Shown here: one piece after another, positions 53,136 to 62,979 of the stretch
How positions within the stretch are numbered: position 1 is the stretch's first letter
How the letters are laid out: each line of letters starts with the position of its first letter
Source of the DNA: JAAYRQ01 sp035647815
GTDB lineage: Bacteria > Bacillota > Syntrophomonadia > Syntrophomonadales > Syntrophomonadaceae
Length of the DNA: 64,000 nt
Reading direction: 5' to 3'
Assembly (NCBI GenBank): GCA_035647815.1
Contig: DASRMR010000028.1
Location: 62,001 to 126,000, forward strand
Position numbers and translations under genes: made by a program
Notes under the pieces: generated by a model
Told to the model about the DNA's origin: nothing
The model's input: the letters and a program-made list of their open reading frames with translations, nothing else
The model's database searches: none

Positions 53136-53274
53136 CTAAAAGTATCCTTTCATTTAGTATGTACTTATTAATTATACCCATAGTTTACCCAATTTTAAAA
53201 CATCTTTTTATAAAAGCAGGATTTATGTCCATTTATATATAAATCAAAAATAAAAGTATGGGAGGTTTTTTAAT

Positions 53275-53805
53275 TTGGCTTTATATGAATATGAAGGAAA
53301 GAAACCTGTGATTCCTGCCAGCACATTTATACATCCAAATGCAGTAATAATAGGTGATGTTGTCTTTGGCGAGAATTGTTATGTAGGTGCTGGCGCTGTA
53401 GTAAGAGGCGACTATGGAAGTATCCAAGTAGGTGATGGTAGTAATATACAAGAAAATTGTGTGGTTCATGCAGAACCGACAACAACAGCTGTTATTGAAG
53501 CTGATGTGTTAATAGGTCATGGATCAATCGTACATGGCCCATGTCTTATTAAGAGTAACTCTACTATTGGAATGGGATCTGTTATTAATGTTGAAACCAT
53601 AATAGAAGAAGAATCTTTACTAGCATCCGGTAGTGTTTTACCACCTCGCAAAACTATACCAAAAAGAAAGATTGCCATGGGAAATCCAGCTAGAGTAGTT
53701 AAAGATATAGACGACCGTATGTTAGCTTATAATAAAATTGCTATTGAACTTTATCAGGATTTAGGCGCTAGATGTAAAGAGGGGCTAAAACTGATTGAAG
53801 ATTAA
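53275..53805 (+). CDS. Gamma-carbonic-anhydrase-like hexapeptide-repeat protein
   Basis: 176 residues. Left-handed beta helix with hexapeptide repeats (IIGDVVFGENCYVGAGAVV) and the three metal-binding His at 65, 82 and 87 (NCVVHAE, IGHGSIVHGP). Similar to YrdA/PaaY/Cam proteins; many have no proven carbonic anhydrase activity. TTG start, GGGAGG nine bases upstream. Confidence 0.88.
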   Translation: MALYEYEGKKPVIPASTFIHPNAVIIGDVVFGENCYVGAGAVVRGDYGSIQVGDGSNIQENCVVHAEPTTTAVIEADVLIGHGSIVHGPCLIKSNSTIGMGSVINVETIIEEESLLASGSVLPPRKTIPKRKIAMGNPARVVKDIDDRMLAYNKIAIELYQDLGARCKEGLKLIED

Positions 53806-53843
53806 ATTAATAAATAAACTCTTTTATGTTTTTTATTAAAATT

Positions 53844-53879
53844 ATTAAGCCGGAACATCTAAAGGTGTTCCGGCTTAAT
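53844..53879 (+). terminator. Terminator of the gamma-CA-like gene
   Basis: Perfect 13-bp stem (ATTAAGCCGGAAC / GTTCCGGCTTAAT) followed on the plus strand by TTTTATT, 38 bases after the stop. Confidence 0.88.
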
Positions 53880-53885
53880 TTTATT

Positions 53886-54039
53886 GTTAATTCGTATAAA
53901 TTTAAACGGCGTGTTAGTTTTGCCATTCTAGCCGATAACGAGTAATTTCCACAATCACGGAGTCAAGAAGCCTCCTGGTTCTGTCCCTCAATTAATACAG
54001 TTTTTTCAAGCTGGATTAGTTTTATTATTAAGGATATAT
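53886..54039. other. Unexplained intergenic stretch of mixed composition
   Basis: A 154-base gap with a less AT-rich core (about 53945-53990, including CCTCCTGGTTCTGTCCCTC). No ORF with a ribosome site, no hairpin with a T run. It could be a decayed mobile fragment. Confidence 0.3.
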
Positions 54040-54531
54040 TTAAAAACGTTTAATATCTTTTAACTTTTCCTCCAAACCCTCTTTAACAATTGGAGGTACC
54101 ATGGAACTTACATCTCCACCTAAAAGTGCAGCTTCTTTAACCCCACTAGAACTAAGATAGATATATCTCGTATCTGCCATTACAAATATAGTATCTACTT
54201 GGGGTATTAACATTTTGTTCATCACTGCCATTCCAGCTTCATATTCAAAATCAGAAACATTACGTAGTCCTCTTATTATGGCACATGCTTTTTTTTCCTC
54301 AATATAATCGGCTAGTAAACCGTCAAAACTTTCGACTTCTACATTATCTAAATGGTGAATACTTTCCCTGATTAACTCTACCCTTTCATCTAGAGTAAAT
54401 AAAGCTTGTTTAGTTACATTATGAACTACAGAGACTATAATCTTATTAAAAATATTGCTAGTCTTTTCTAAAATATCTATATGTCCATTAGTAACTGGAT
54501 CAAAACTTCCAGGATATATAGCTAAGCGCAA
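54040..54531 (-). CDS. coaD: Phosphopantetheine adenylyltransferase
   Basis: 163 residues. Penultimate step of CoA synthesis. Nucleotidyltransferase motif SFDPVTNGHIDIL (T/HxGH) and the C-terminal YLSSSGVKEAA. TTG start with GGAGGG upstream. Confidence 0.96.
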   Translation of the reverse strand: MRLAIYPGSFDPVTNGHIDILEKTSNIFNKIIVSVVHNVTKQALFTLDERVELIRESIHHLDNVEVESFDGLLADYIEEKKACAIIRGLRNVSDFEYEAGMAVMNKMLIPQVDTIFVMADTRYIYLSSSGVKEAALLGGDVSSMVPPIVKEGLEEKLKDIKRF

Positions 54532-54716
54532 CTATATTCCCTCCCTTTCATTACGATTGTACTTTTCGTAGTTATTATCTATTTTAATGGTTCGCTTTAT
54601 ATTAATCAATTTCCTGCCTATGAATCAATAATCTAAATAAGCATAGGCAAAACTCTGTCCTTGTTTTTTGAAATTTAACTAAAAATTAACTGTAGTAATT
54701 AATAAGGTTTTTAGAT

Positions 54717-55901
54717 TTATGGTCTAGACACAATTATTGCTGAGCCTTGTCCACCACCGATACATAAGGTAGCTAAGCCAGTTTTAGAGTCGCGTTTTTG
54801 CATTTCATATAATAATGAAACTAAAATTCTAGTACCTGAAGCACCAATTGGGTGACCAAGAGCTATAGCACCACCGTTTACATTAACTTTATCCATATTC
54901 TTATCATAGCCTAACTCCCTAGCTACTGCTAGTGATTGGGAAGCAAATGCCTCGTTAGCTTCAATCAACTCAATTTCATCAATAGTCATACCTGCTTTTT
55001 CCAAAGCTTTCTTAGTTGCAGGTACTGGTCCCATTCCCATAATTGACGGATCTACACCACCAGAAGCGTAACTTACAATACTAGCAATAGGCTTTATCCC
55101 TAACTCTTCAGCCTTTTCTTTGCTCATTACTATAATTGCTCCTGCTCCATCATTTATTCCGGAAGCATTTCCAGCAGTTACAGTTCCATCTTTTTTAAAT
55201 GCGGGTCTTAAACTCGCCATTTTTTCACGAGCAGTTTCACGGGGATGCTCATCAGTATCAAATACAATTTCACCTTTTCTAGAAGAAATAACGACAGGCA
55301 CTATTTCATCTTTAAATAGCCCGTTTTCGATAGCTTTCTTAGCTAGCTGTTGACTTCTAAAACCAAAGTCATCTTGTTCTTCACGCGAAATATTCCATCG
55401 CTCGGCAATGTTTTCTGCAGTTATGCCCATATGATAATCATTAAAAGCTTCCCACAGTCCATCCTTAATCATTACATCTACTAATGAACCATTACCCATT
55501 CTATAACCATAGCGAGCTTTTTCTAAAGCAAATGGAGCAGCAGACATGTTTTCAGTTCCACCAGCTAAGATTATCTCTGCATCTCCTGCTTTAATAATCT
55601 GTGCAGCTAAACTTACAGATCTCAGTCCCGAACCACATACCTTATTAATCGTAAATGAAGTTATATTATCAGGAATACCTGCATTAATTGCACATTGACG
55701 AGCTACATTCTGTCCTTGAGCTGCTTGAAGGACACACCCAAAAATAACCTCGTCTAGCTGTTCACCCTTAATACCAGCACGCTTCAATACTTCTTTCATT
55801 ACTAATGAACCTAGATCTACTGCAGTCGTATCTTTAAGTTGTCCACCGAAGGTGCCAACTGGTGTTCTGCATGCACCTACTATAACTACTTCTCTTGACA
55901 T
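54717..55901 (-). CDS. Acetyl-CoA C-acetyltransferase (thiolase)
   Basis: 394 residues. Condenses two acetyl-CoA or thiolytically cleaves acetoacetyl-CoA. Catalytic Cys89 in INKVCGSGLRSV, His in GGAIALGHPIGASG and Cys in CIGGGQGSA. ATG with AGGAGG. Isolated from other beta-oxidation genes but near the etf block. Two dyads upstream may be regulatory. Confidence 0.95.
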   Translation of the reverse strand: MSREVVIVGACRTPVGTFGGQLKDTTAVDLGSLVMKEVLKRAGIKGEQLDEVIFGCVLQAAQGQNVARQCAINAGIPDNITSFTINKVCGSGLRSVSLAAQIIKAGDAEIILAGGTENMSAAPFALEKARYGYRMGNGSLVDVMIKDGLWEAFNDYHMGITAENIAERWNISREEQDDFGFRSQQLAKKAIENGLFKDEIVPVVISSRKGEIVFDTDEHPRETAREKMASLRPAFKKDGTVTAGNASGINDGAGAIIVMSKEKAEELGIKPIASIVSYASGGVDPSIMGMGPVPATKKALEKAGMTIDEIELIEANEAFASQSLAVARELGYDKNMDKVNVNGGAIALGHPIGASGTRILVSLLYEMQKRDSKTGLATLCIGGGQGSAIIVSRP

Positions 55902-55989
55902 TTTAAAACCTCCTGTATTTTATGTTTGTTTTATAAAGTATTTGCTGACCTAATTCATTATAAATCATAATTTATTTTTTAATTTTATT

Positions 55990-56050
55990 CACGGAAAATA
56001 CGAAATGTTTTATGTTTTCCGTGACTTTATATATATTAAGCTTAATATAT
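55990..56050 (-). promoter_or_regulatory. Two dyads upstream of the thiolase gene, candidate operators
   Basis: CACGGAAAA / TTTTCCGTG (55990-55998 with 56015-56023) and a perfect 20-base palindrome ATATATTAAGCTTAATATAT (56031-56050). They lie 90-150 bases before the thiolase start and outside the neighbouring terminator. No regulator is identified. Confidence 0.4.
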
Positions 56051-56053
56051 GAA

Positions 56054-56090
56054 AAAAGCATATCTCACCTGTTTTGTGAGATACGCTTTT
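56054..56090 (-). terminator. Terminator of the FeS oxidoreductase / etf transcript
   Basis: AAAAGCATATCTCAC / GTGAGATACGCTTTT, 15 bp with one mismatch and a 7-base loop, followed on the minus strand by T residues. Confidence 0.85.
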
Positions 56091-56183
56091 CTTCTGTATT
56101 CCATTAAATTTTCTCCGTATAAACTGGCCATTTGATATAGTTTGTTTACTTTTCGAATTTATTTCGCCTTAATCATTACTAGC

Positions 56184-58310
56184 TTACTGCTCAATAGAAT
56201 TCCAAAGTACTTCAGCTATATCATAAGATTTAACAGTTTCCTCCATTCCAACTTCCTTCACTCCATCGGAGAGCATAGTTAAACAGAATGGACAGTTAGT
56301 TACTATCATTTCTGGTTCAATTTCTAGAAGTTGATCTGTTCTAGTCTCATTAATACGTTTATAACCTTCAACTGGATCTTCTTCAAGCCACATACGGCCT
56401 CCACCAGCACCGCAACAGAACGCAGACTTCTTAGATTGCTCAATCTCAATAATATTCCCACCAGCTGCTGCTAGTATGTTTCTAGGTTGTTCATATATTC
56501 CATTATGTCTACCTAGGAAACAGGAATCATGATAAGCAACTTTTGTTTTTAATTTGCTAGGCTTTAGCTTGCCATCTGCTACTAATTTGTCTAAGATTTC
56601 AGTGTAATGATAGACTTCGAAGTTACCATCCATTTGTGGATACTCATTTTTAAGAGCATTATATCCATGAGGACAAACTACGATTATCTTCTTTACTCCG
56701 TAATTATTGAATGACTCAAGATTAGATTGTACTAAGGTCTGGTATAAATACTCATGACCTAAACGCCTAGCTGAGTCACCACAACAGAACTCCTCAGTTC
56801 CTAAATAACCAAAACTAACTCCTGCTTTGTCTAGTAATCTGACTAGAGATTCCCCGACTCTCTTATAACGATCATCGAAAGAAACTGCACAACCAACATA
56901 AAGCAGATATTCGAATTCTTTATTATCTTCAGGAATTAAGTTAACTAAGTCCCTTACTCCTCTTTCATCCAACCAATCTGCACGACTAGCATAACCTACT
57001 CCCCATGGATTGTAATTACGTTCCATGTTAGTAAATGCCGCCTGTGCTTCAGCAGGCATATCTCCTTGCCACATAACTAAGTTACGGCGCATTTCAACTA
57101 TCTTAGGAATATGCTCTATAAAGAATGGACAGTGTTCCATACAAGCACCACAGTTAGTACAATCCCAAATAGCTTCCGTAGTGACTACATCATATAATAA
57201 GCTTTGTTCCATAACACTTACTACTTCCGTAGCTTCTTCAGTCATAGCCACAAGCTCAGCTTCTTCAGGTTGACCTTTTGCCGCAATTAAGTATGGAGCC
57301 TTTTCATTCAAATGGTCTTTCATATTTTGAATTAAAGTTATTTTTGGATTAAGTGCTTTACCAGTCAAATATGCTGGACAGTTTTCCTGACAACGACCAC
57401 AACGAACACAAGCATCTAAGTCTAGTAAATCTTTCCATCCAAAGTCTTCAATATTTTCAGCACCAAAAGTTTCTGCTTCGTCAATATTGTAAACCATTCT
57501 ATTAGCAGATGGTTCTAGGTTGCGGAATGCATAGTTTAATGTTCCAGATATGATATGCCATAATTTTGTAAATGGTATTATAGCAATGAATATGAAAGCA
57601 ATAGCCATATGGAACCACCATAAAAATCTATGCCACATAAGTATGCCAGCAGTACTTGCATCTACAAAAGGCATAGCAAACAACCAACCAATAGGTGAGG
57701 CAGATTTTTCATACGCCATTAGGGCAAAACCTGACATGTTAATCTGGGCTGCAATTCTAAGACCTTCTATGAAATATCCAGTTACTAAAATCCCTAAGAT
57801 TAAAGCAATAAGCCATCCATCTTCAGCTCTTGTATCATTTAAACGATCAGGCTTTTGCCCATATCTTACGATAGCTAGGATGATTATACCTATTATTGCT
57901 ATTAAGCCGAAAATATCAACTACAGCAGAAAACGCAATATAGGATTGACCTACTATATTAGGCCACCCTATCCAATGATGAGCAGCATCTACACCTGCCG
58001 CAATAGCTAATATTATAAATCCCCACAATAACATAAAGTGCATCCATCCAGCTAAAGGTTTTTTAATTACCTTAGCTTGGGCAAAAGTATAAAATATTAG
58101 TGATATGATTCGTCTACCAACTTTGTCATTACGATGAATTTCACCTTTAGCTAGCATCCATATTTGTATGCGTTTATAAACACCATAAAGAAATATACCA
58201 ATAGGGATAAACATTATTATGTAGATTAACCACTCATATGGAACATTTGCCCCTACAACACGCATAGGTATATCATAGGCGCCCTCTAGCGGAGTGTATC
58301 CAAAAATCAT
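56184..58310 (-). CDS. Membrane FeS oxidoreductase, ETF:quinone-type (NarI-like plus HdrD-like)
   Basis: 708 residues. An N-terminal NarI-like part with about six membrane helices (residues 20-270) would bind b heme. Then come two [4Fe-4S] motifs, CVRCGRCQENCPAYL and CTNCGACMEHCPFF. Two CCG domains follow (EEFCCGDSARRLGH; HDSCFLGRHN ... FCCGAGGGRMW ... NCPFC). This is the layout of the membrane proteins next to etfAB in Syntrophomonas and clostridia, proposed to move electrons from ETF to menaquinone. It is 101 bases downstream of etfA on the same strand, so likely one operon. Confidence 0.9.
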   Translation of the reverse strand: MIFGYTPLEGAYDIPMRVVGANVPYEWLIYIIMFIPIGIFLYGVYKRIQIWMLAKGEIHRNDKVGRRIISLIFYTFAQAKVIKKPLAGWMHFMLLWGFIILAIAAGVDAAHHWIGWPNIVGQSYIAFSAVVDIFGLIAIIGIIILAIVRYGQKPDRLNDTRAEDGWLIALILGILVTGYFIEGLRIAAQINMSGFALMAYEKSASPIGWLFAMPFVDASTAGILMWHRFLWWFHMAIAFIFIAIIPFTKLWHIISGTLNYAFRNLEPSANRMVYNIDEAETFGAENIEDFGWKDLLDLDACVRCGRCQENCPAYLTGKALNPKITLIQNMKDHLNEKAPYLIAAKGQPEEAELVAMTEEATEVVSVMEQSLLYDVVTTEAIWDCTNCGACMEHCPFFIEHIPKIVEMRRNLVMWQGDMPAEAQAAFTNMERNYNPWGVGYASRADWLDERGVRDLVNLIPEDNKEFEYLLYVGCAVSFDDRYKRVGESLVRLLDKAGVSFGYLGTEEFCCGDSARRLGHEYLYQTLVQSNLESFNNYGVKKIIVVCPHGYNALKNEYPQMDGNFEVYHYTEILDKLVADGKLKPSKLKTKVAYHDSCFLGRHNGIYEQPRNILAAAGGNIIEIEQSKKSAFCCGAGGGRMWLEEDPVEGYKRINETRTDQLLEIEPEMIVTNCPFCLTMLSDGVKEVGMEETVKSYDIAEVLWNSIEQ

Positions 58311-58411
58311 CTTCTCACTTCCCTCCCCTTTAAACCCAATTGATAATGTTGCTGGATATATATTTAATATATATCCAGCACATCAGAAACATTCCCTTTT
58401 AAGTTACTAAA

Positions 58412-59368
58412 CTACTTTTTTAATTCATCAACTAATAATGGTACCACTTTAAATAAATCTCCAACTACCCCAAAGTCAGTAACACCAAATATTGGAGCCT
58501 CTGGATCAGTATTAATAGCAGTTATAAATTTAGATGAGGACATACCAGCTAAGTGCTGAATAGCCCCAGAAATTCCACATGCTATATATAAATTAGGATT
58601 AACAACTTTACCTGTTTGACCAACTTGAAGTTCATGACCTAACCAGCCAGAATCTATAGATGCACGTGAACCACCTACACCTGCTCCAAGTAAATCAGCC
58701 AACTCTTCAACTATTTTAATTCCATCTGGTCCTTTACAACCACGTCCACCAGATACAACTACTTCTGCTTCAGTTAATTCTGGTCTAGCAGATACAGTTG
58801 GAACAAACTCCTTAATTACTTGATAAACATCAGCATCGGTAGCTGCTGCTGCTGGTTTAACTACTTCCCCTGCTCCTGCACCACCTTCAACTACTTCAAA
58901 AACGCCTGGACGTATTGTAGCTAAAATTGGATCTGTTGTAACTTCAACTTTAGATATAGCTTTACCAGCATAAATAGCTCTAGTAAATACTCCTTTACCA
59001 GCACTTATTTCTGCATCAATAGCATCTGTAACTAAGCCTGCATCTATTTTTTGAGCTAATCTTGATGCAAAATCTCTACCACCGAAAGTATGAGCAAAAA
59101 GAACTGCATTAGGTTTATATTCGCTAATCATAGCTGCCATTTGTGCTACATATGCACCAGTATTATAATTACTAAATATGTCACCTTCTACTACATAGAC
59201 TTTGTCCGCACCAAACTTTGCAAATTCAGGAGCTAGTGCTTCTACGCCCTTACCAAAAACAACAGCACTTACTTCGTCGCCATAGTTTTTAGCCTCTGAA
59301 AGCATTTCAAATGTAACTTTACGGATGTTTCCGTCTCTTTGTTCAACAAATACCCATGTTCCTGCCAT
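58412..59368 (-). CDS. etfA: Electron transfer flavoprotein subunit alpha
   Basis: 318 residues. The C-terminal FAD-binding domain has VVSGGRGCKGPDGIKIVEEL, SRASIDSGWLGHELQVGQTG and ACGISGAIQHLAGM. The second of two adjacent ATG codons is chosen because it sits seven bases after GGAGG. It lacks an N-terminal ferredoxin domain, so it is the ordinary rather than the long form. Follows etfB. Confidence 0.96.
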   Translation of the reverse strand: MAGTWVFVEQRDGNIRKVTFEMLSEAKNYGDEVSAVVFGKGVEALAPEFAKFGADKVYVVEGDIFSNYNTGAYVAQMAAMISEYKPNAVLFAHTFGGRDFASRLAQKIDAGLVTDAIDAEISAGKGVFTRAIYAGKAISKVEVTTDPILATIRPGVFEVVEGGAGAGEVVKPAAAATDADVYQVIKEFVPTVSARPELTEAEVVVSGGRGCKGPDGIKIVEELADLLGAGVGGSRASIDSGWLGHELQVGQTGKVVNPNLYIACGISGAIQHLAGMSSSKFITAINTDPEAPIFGVTDFGVVGDLFKVVPLLVDELKK

Positions 59369-59392
59369 CATTTACCCTCCTTTATAATTTAA

Positions 59393-60148
59393 TTAAGCTT
59401 TTACCTCAGCTTTTGCAGTATTTAATATGAAATCAGCTAATTGTGCAGCTGCAACATCTGGATCTTCTTCAATCTTAATCCCTGCTTCTTTAGCAGGTGG
59501 TAAACCAAATTCAATTATTTTAACTTTATCTTCGGCTGCTACTGCATCTACTGTAGCAACAGGTTTTTTCTTAGCCTGCATAATTCCCTTCATAGAAGGA
59601 TAGCGTGGCTCATTCCAGCTAACTTGAGAAGATATAACAGCTGGTAATGTAACTTCAGTTACTTGAGTTCCACCATCTGCTTCACTACTACAAGTAGCTT
59701 TGCCATCGGCAATTTCAAGACTAGTAATAACATTTATATGTGGAAGTCCTAGGATCTCTGCGATACGAGTAGGTACTTGTGAAGAACCATCATCAGAAGC
59801 AACGTGTCCAGCAAGAATCAGATCAGGATTTTCCTCCTTAATCGCAGCTGCTAATGCTACTGCTCTTGAATACTCGTCGGCATCTGTATCTTGTTTGACT
59901 AAAATACCTCGGTCAGAACCCATGGCAAGTGCTGTTCTAATCGTATCCATTGCTTTGTCAGAACCAGCAGCTACTACTACTACTTCGCTTATCACCTTTT
60001 TTTCCTTAAGTTGAATAGCACCTTCTACAGCAACCTCATCATAAGGGTTAATAATTAAGTTAATACCCGCATCTGATATTTTGCCATCTTTTAAATCAAT
60101 TTTGGCCTCTGTGTCAAAAGTTTGTTTAACACATACTAAAACCTTCAA
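59393..60148 (-). CDS. etfB: Electron transfer flavoprotein subunit beta
   Basis: 251 residues. Nucleotide-binding partner of EtfA. Begins MKVLVCVKQTFDTEA; AGHVASDDGSSQVPTRIAE and the later PRYPSMKGIMQAKKK are typical. The start is taken at TTG, seven bases after GGAGG; the ATG two codons earlier is only one base from that site. First gene of etfB-etfA-FeS protein. Confidence 0.95.
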   Translation of the reverse strand: MKVLVCVKQTFDTEAKIDLKDGKISDAGINLIINPYDEVAVEGAIQLKEKKVISEVVVVAAGSDKAMDTIRTALAMGSDRGILVKQDTDADEYSRAVALAAAIKEENPDLILAGHVASDDGSSQVPTRIAEILGLPHINVITSLEIADGKATCSSEADGGTQVTEVTLPAVISSQVSWNEPRYPSMKGIMQAKKKPVATVDAVAAEDKVKIIEFGLPPAKEAGIKIEEDPDVAAAQLADFILNTAKAEVKA

Positions 60149-60390
60149 GTTCATTCCTCCTTTTTTACATAAATAATTTTTTTGAGATTATACTCACTTT
60201 ATTAAGATTACCATAAACTATATGTTAGACACCACCCCCATAAAGCGTCTATGCATTATTACCCTGAGTAATTTTACCATTAGGACAAGTAGATTCTTCA
60301 ATTTACTCATTAGTCTAATAAACTAAAGTTTCTATACATAAGCTTGATTTCCTGCTTTTTAATAGATTTTTAATGATAATTTTTATCTTT

Positions 60391-61176
60391 TTAATCCTTT
60401 TGGTAAAAAAACGTGGCTACTGATTTAAGACCAAGTTCCTTGGCTTGAAATATTTGTTCAGTACTTCCTATGAATAAAATGCCATCTTTTCTCAAAGAAT
60501 CTGCAAATTTTCTATATAATCCTTCTTTAGTTCCTTCGGTAAAATATATAACTACATTTCTACATACTATTAAGTCGAAATTTTTGGGAAATACATCTCT
60601 TAATAAATTATGTTGCTGAAAGTTAACCATTTTTTTAATTTCATCTTTAACTTCATATCCTTCATCTAGGTTATTGAAATATTTACTTTTAATCTGAGCT
60701 GTTACACCTTCCATAGCTCGCTCAGTATAAATACCTTGACTAGCTTTGATTAATACATCTTTATCAATATCAGTAGCATATATACAATCATGTATTTTCC
60801 AACGATTTTCTTTTAACATCATCGCTAATGAATATGGTTCTTCACCTGTGGAACAGCCTGCACTCCATATTTTAAGACTTTTCCTTTCTTGCATTAGCAA
60901 TGGGATAATTTCCTTTTCCATGACCTGCCAATGATTAATATTTCGAAAAAACTCCGATACATTAATAGTAATATGTTCTAAAAACCTTTTATATATTTGT
61001 TGGTCTTTATTTAACAAACTAATAAACTCTTTATAATTTTCGGAGTTAACTGATCTCATAAAGCTATTAATACGACGTTCCATTTGTGGTCTTTTATAAG
61101 CAGTTAGATCTATTTTGCTTAAGGCTTCAAACTTACTGATAAACCACTCCCAACCTAGATCTCCCAATTCTATCAC
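60391..61176 (-). CDS. cheR: Chemotaxis-type protein methyltransferase CheR
   Basis: 261 residues. S-adenosylmethionine-dependent methyltransferase that modifies chemoreceptor glutamates. N-terminal helical domain (FISKFEALSKIDLTAYKRPQ), SAM motif IWSAGCSTGEEPYSLA and VCRNVVIYF. The GTG start is weakly supported; a TTG three codons in has AGGGTG upstream. No other chemotaxis gene is near; it follows hemL by six bases. Confidence 0.9.
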   Translation of the reverse strand: MIELGDLGWEWFISKFEALSKIDLTAYKRPQMERRINSFMRSVNSENYKEFISLLNKDQQIYKRFLEHITINVSEFFRNINHWQVMEKEIIPLLMQERKSLKIWSAGCSTGEEPYSLAMMLKENRWKIHDCIYATDIDKDVLIKASQGIYTERAMEGVTAQIKSKYFNNLDEGYEVKDEIKKMVNFQQHNLLRDVFPKNFDLIVCRNVVIYFTEGTKEGLYRKFADSLRKDGILFIGSTEQIFQAKELGLKSVATFFYQKD

Positions 61177-61182
61177 CCTTAC

Positions 61183-62472
61183 TTAAACTACTTTGTTAAG
61201 AGCTATATCAATAGCAGTTACTGTTTTCTCTATATCTTCTAAATCATGAGCACACGATATAAAACAAGTTTCAAATTGGGCTGGAGGGAAATAAACACCT
61301 TGTTTTAATAATTCACGATAAAACATTGCGTGTTTTTCCGTATCAGATGTCATTACATCAGCATAATTGTTAATTTCCTGCTCAGAAAAGAATATTGAAA
61401 ACATAGAACCTAAACGGTTAATTTCATAAAAAAGTCCTTTAGATTCTAATAAAGTTTCAAGTTTATTATTTAAAACATGCCCCATTACTTCTAAGCGATC
61501 ATACCAATCACGATCTTTTAAGATATTCAAGGTTGCCGAACCTGCTGCCATAGCGAGTGGATTTCCGGATAAAGTTCCTGCTTGATAAACATCACCTTCA
61601 GGAGCAATCAGGTCCATTATTTCTTTTTTGCCACCATAAGCTCCTACTGGTAATCCCCCACCAATTATTTTACCTAGAGTAGTTAGGTCAGGTTTAATGT
61701 TACAAACATCCTGAAAACCTCCATAACATACTCTAAAACCAGTGATAACCTCATCAAAGATTAAAAGGCTACCATTTAGTTCAGATATCTTTCTTAAGCC
61801 TTGTAAAAAGGATAAATCAGGTAGTACTAAACCCATGTTAGCTGCTACCGGTTCTACTATAATCGCAGCAATATCATTTTTATATTGCTCAAATAACTTT
61901 TCCACTGATTCTAGATCATTATAATTTGCCACCAAGGTATTTTCAGCATGTGCTATAGGAACACCAGGACTAATCGGAATACCAGATGTTAATAAACCTG
62001 AACCAGCTTTAATTAAAAATGAATCAGCATGTCCATGGTAACAACCTTCGAATTTTATAATTTTATTTTTACTAGTATATGCTCTAGCTAACCGTATAGC
62101 ACTCATAGTCGCTTCTGTACCCGAATTAACCATACGGACTTTTTCAATAGAAGGAATCGCCTCACAAACAAGTTGTGCTAATTCCAGTTCGTGTATATTG
62201 GGTGCACCATAACTAGTACCCTTTTGAGCAGTTTCTGTAATAACTTTCACAATTTCCGGATGGCTATGACCTAGTATAAGTGGTCCGAAAGACCCTACAT
62301 AATCTATGTATTCATTGCCATCTACATCATGCATTTTAGAACCTTGAGCATTATTAATAAACAAAGGATCCATCCCTACTGCCTTAAAAGCTCTTACAGG
62401 GCTATTTACACCTCCAGGCATATATTGTGTAGCAAGGGAAAAAAGTTCATTGGATTTATCATATTTGTACAT
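61183..62472 (-). CDS. hemL: Glutamate-1-semialdehyde 2,1-aminomutase
   Basis: 429 residues. PLP enzyme giving 5-aminolevulinate. PLP lysine about Lys268 in LTTLGKIIGGGLP; also GTEATMSAIRLAR and FDEVITGFRV. The start is MYKYDKSNELF, with GGGGG five bases upstream, rather than the ATG four codons earlier. Downstream of ahbB, so heme genes cluster here. Confidence 0.96.
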   Translation of the reverse strand: MYKYDKSNELFSLATQYMPGGVNSPVRAFKAVGMDPLFINNAQGSKMHDVDGNEYIDYVGSFGPLILGHSHPEIVKVITETAQKGTSYGAPNIHELELAQLVCEAIPSIEKVRMVNSGTEATMSAIRLARAYTSKNKIIKFEGCYHGHADSFLIKAGSGLLTSGIPISPGVPIAHAENTLVANYNDLESVEKLFEQYKNDIAAIIVEPVAANMGLVLPDLSFLQGLRKISELNGSLLIFDEVITGFRVCYGGFQDVCNIKPDLTTLGKIIGGGLPVGAYGGKKEIMDLIAPEGDVYQAGTLSGNPLAMAAGSATLNILKDRDWYDRLEVMGHVLNNKLETLLESKGLFYEINRLGSMFSIFFSEQEINNYADVMTSDTEKHAMFYRELLKQGVYFPPAQFETCFISCAHDLEDIEKTVTAIDIALNKVV

Positions 62473-62511
62473 ATTAACCCCCATAATATCTCTAGCAAGC
62501 TAGAATTTCAA

Positions 62512-62979
62512 TTAAATGTATTTCATGCTCACTTTTTTTAATTCCTTAATACTTTTTAGTACTTTATAGTCATTAATGCCAACTAATTTCGAAACATATT
62601 CGAGTGTCTCATCTAACTGTTGCTGGCTTTTAGCGTGAATCATGGTAAATAAATTATAGGCAAATTCCTCAGGAACATCCCTAAGATAACAGTGGCTTAT
62701 TCTAGGGTGTTCAGCCATTAAAGCACCTACCCTGTCAGCATCATCTTCATCTACTAGCCAACCTACCATAGCATTAGTATCATAACCAGCTTTCTGATGT
62801 CTTAATACTGCACCAAATCGTCTTACTACACCATTTTCTTCAAGGTATTTTATCCGATTAACTAGGTTTTCTTCAGTTATATCTAATGATTTAGCTAATT
62901 CATGAAACGGGTTAGTAACTAATGGAATATCCCCTTGTAAAAATTCGAGTATCTTTTTATCTATTACATCCCAACTCAT
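62512..62979 (-). CDS. ahbB: Siroheme decarboxylase subunit AhbB (Lrp/AsnC-like)
   Basis: 155 residues. With AhbA decarboxylates siroheme to 12,18-didecarboxysiroheme in the alternative anaerobic heme pathway. N-terminal winged helix (DKKILEFLQGDIPLVTNPFH), then FGAVLRHQKAGYDTNAM and an Lrp-like domain. It overlaps ahbA by four bases. Confidence 0.9.
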   Translation of the reverse strand: MSWDVIDKKILEFLQGDIPLVTNPFHELAKSLDITEENLVNRIKYLEENGVVRRFGAVLRHQKAGYDTNAMVGWLVDEDDADRVGALMAEHPRISHCYLRDVPEEFAYNLFTMIHAKSQQQLDETLEYVSKLVGINDYKVLKSIKELKKVSMKYI

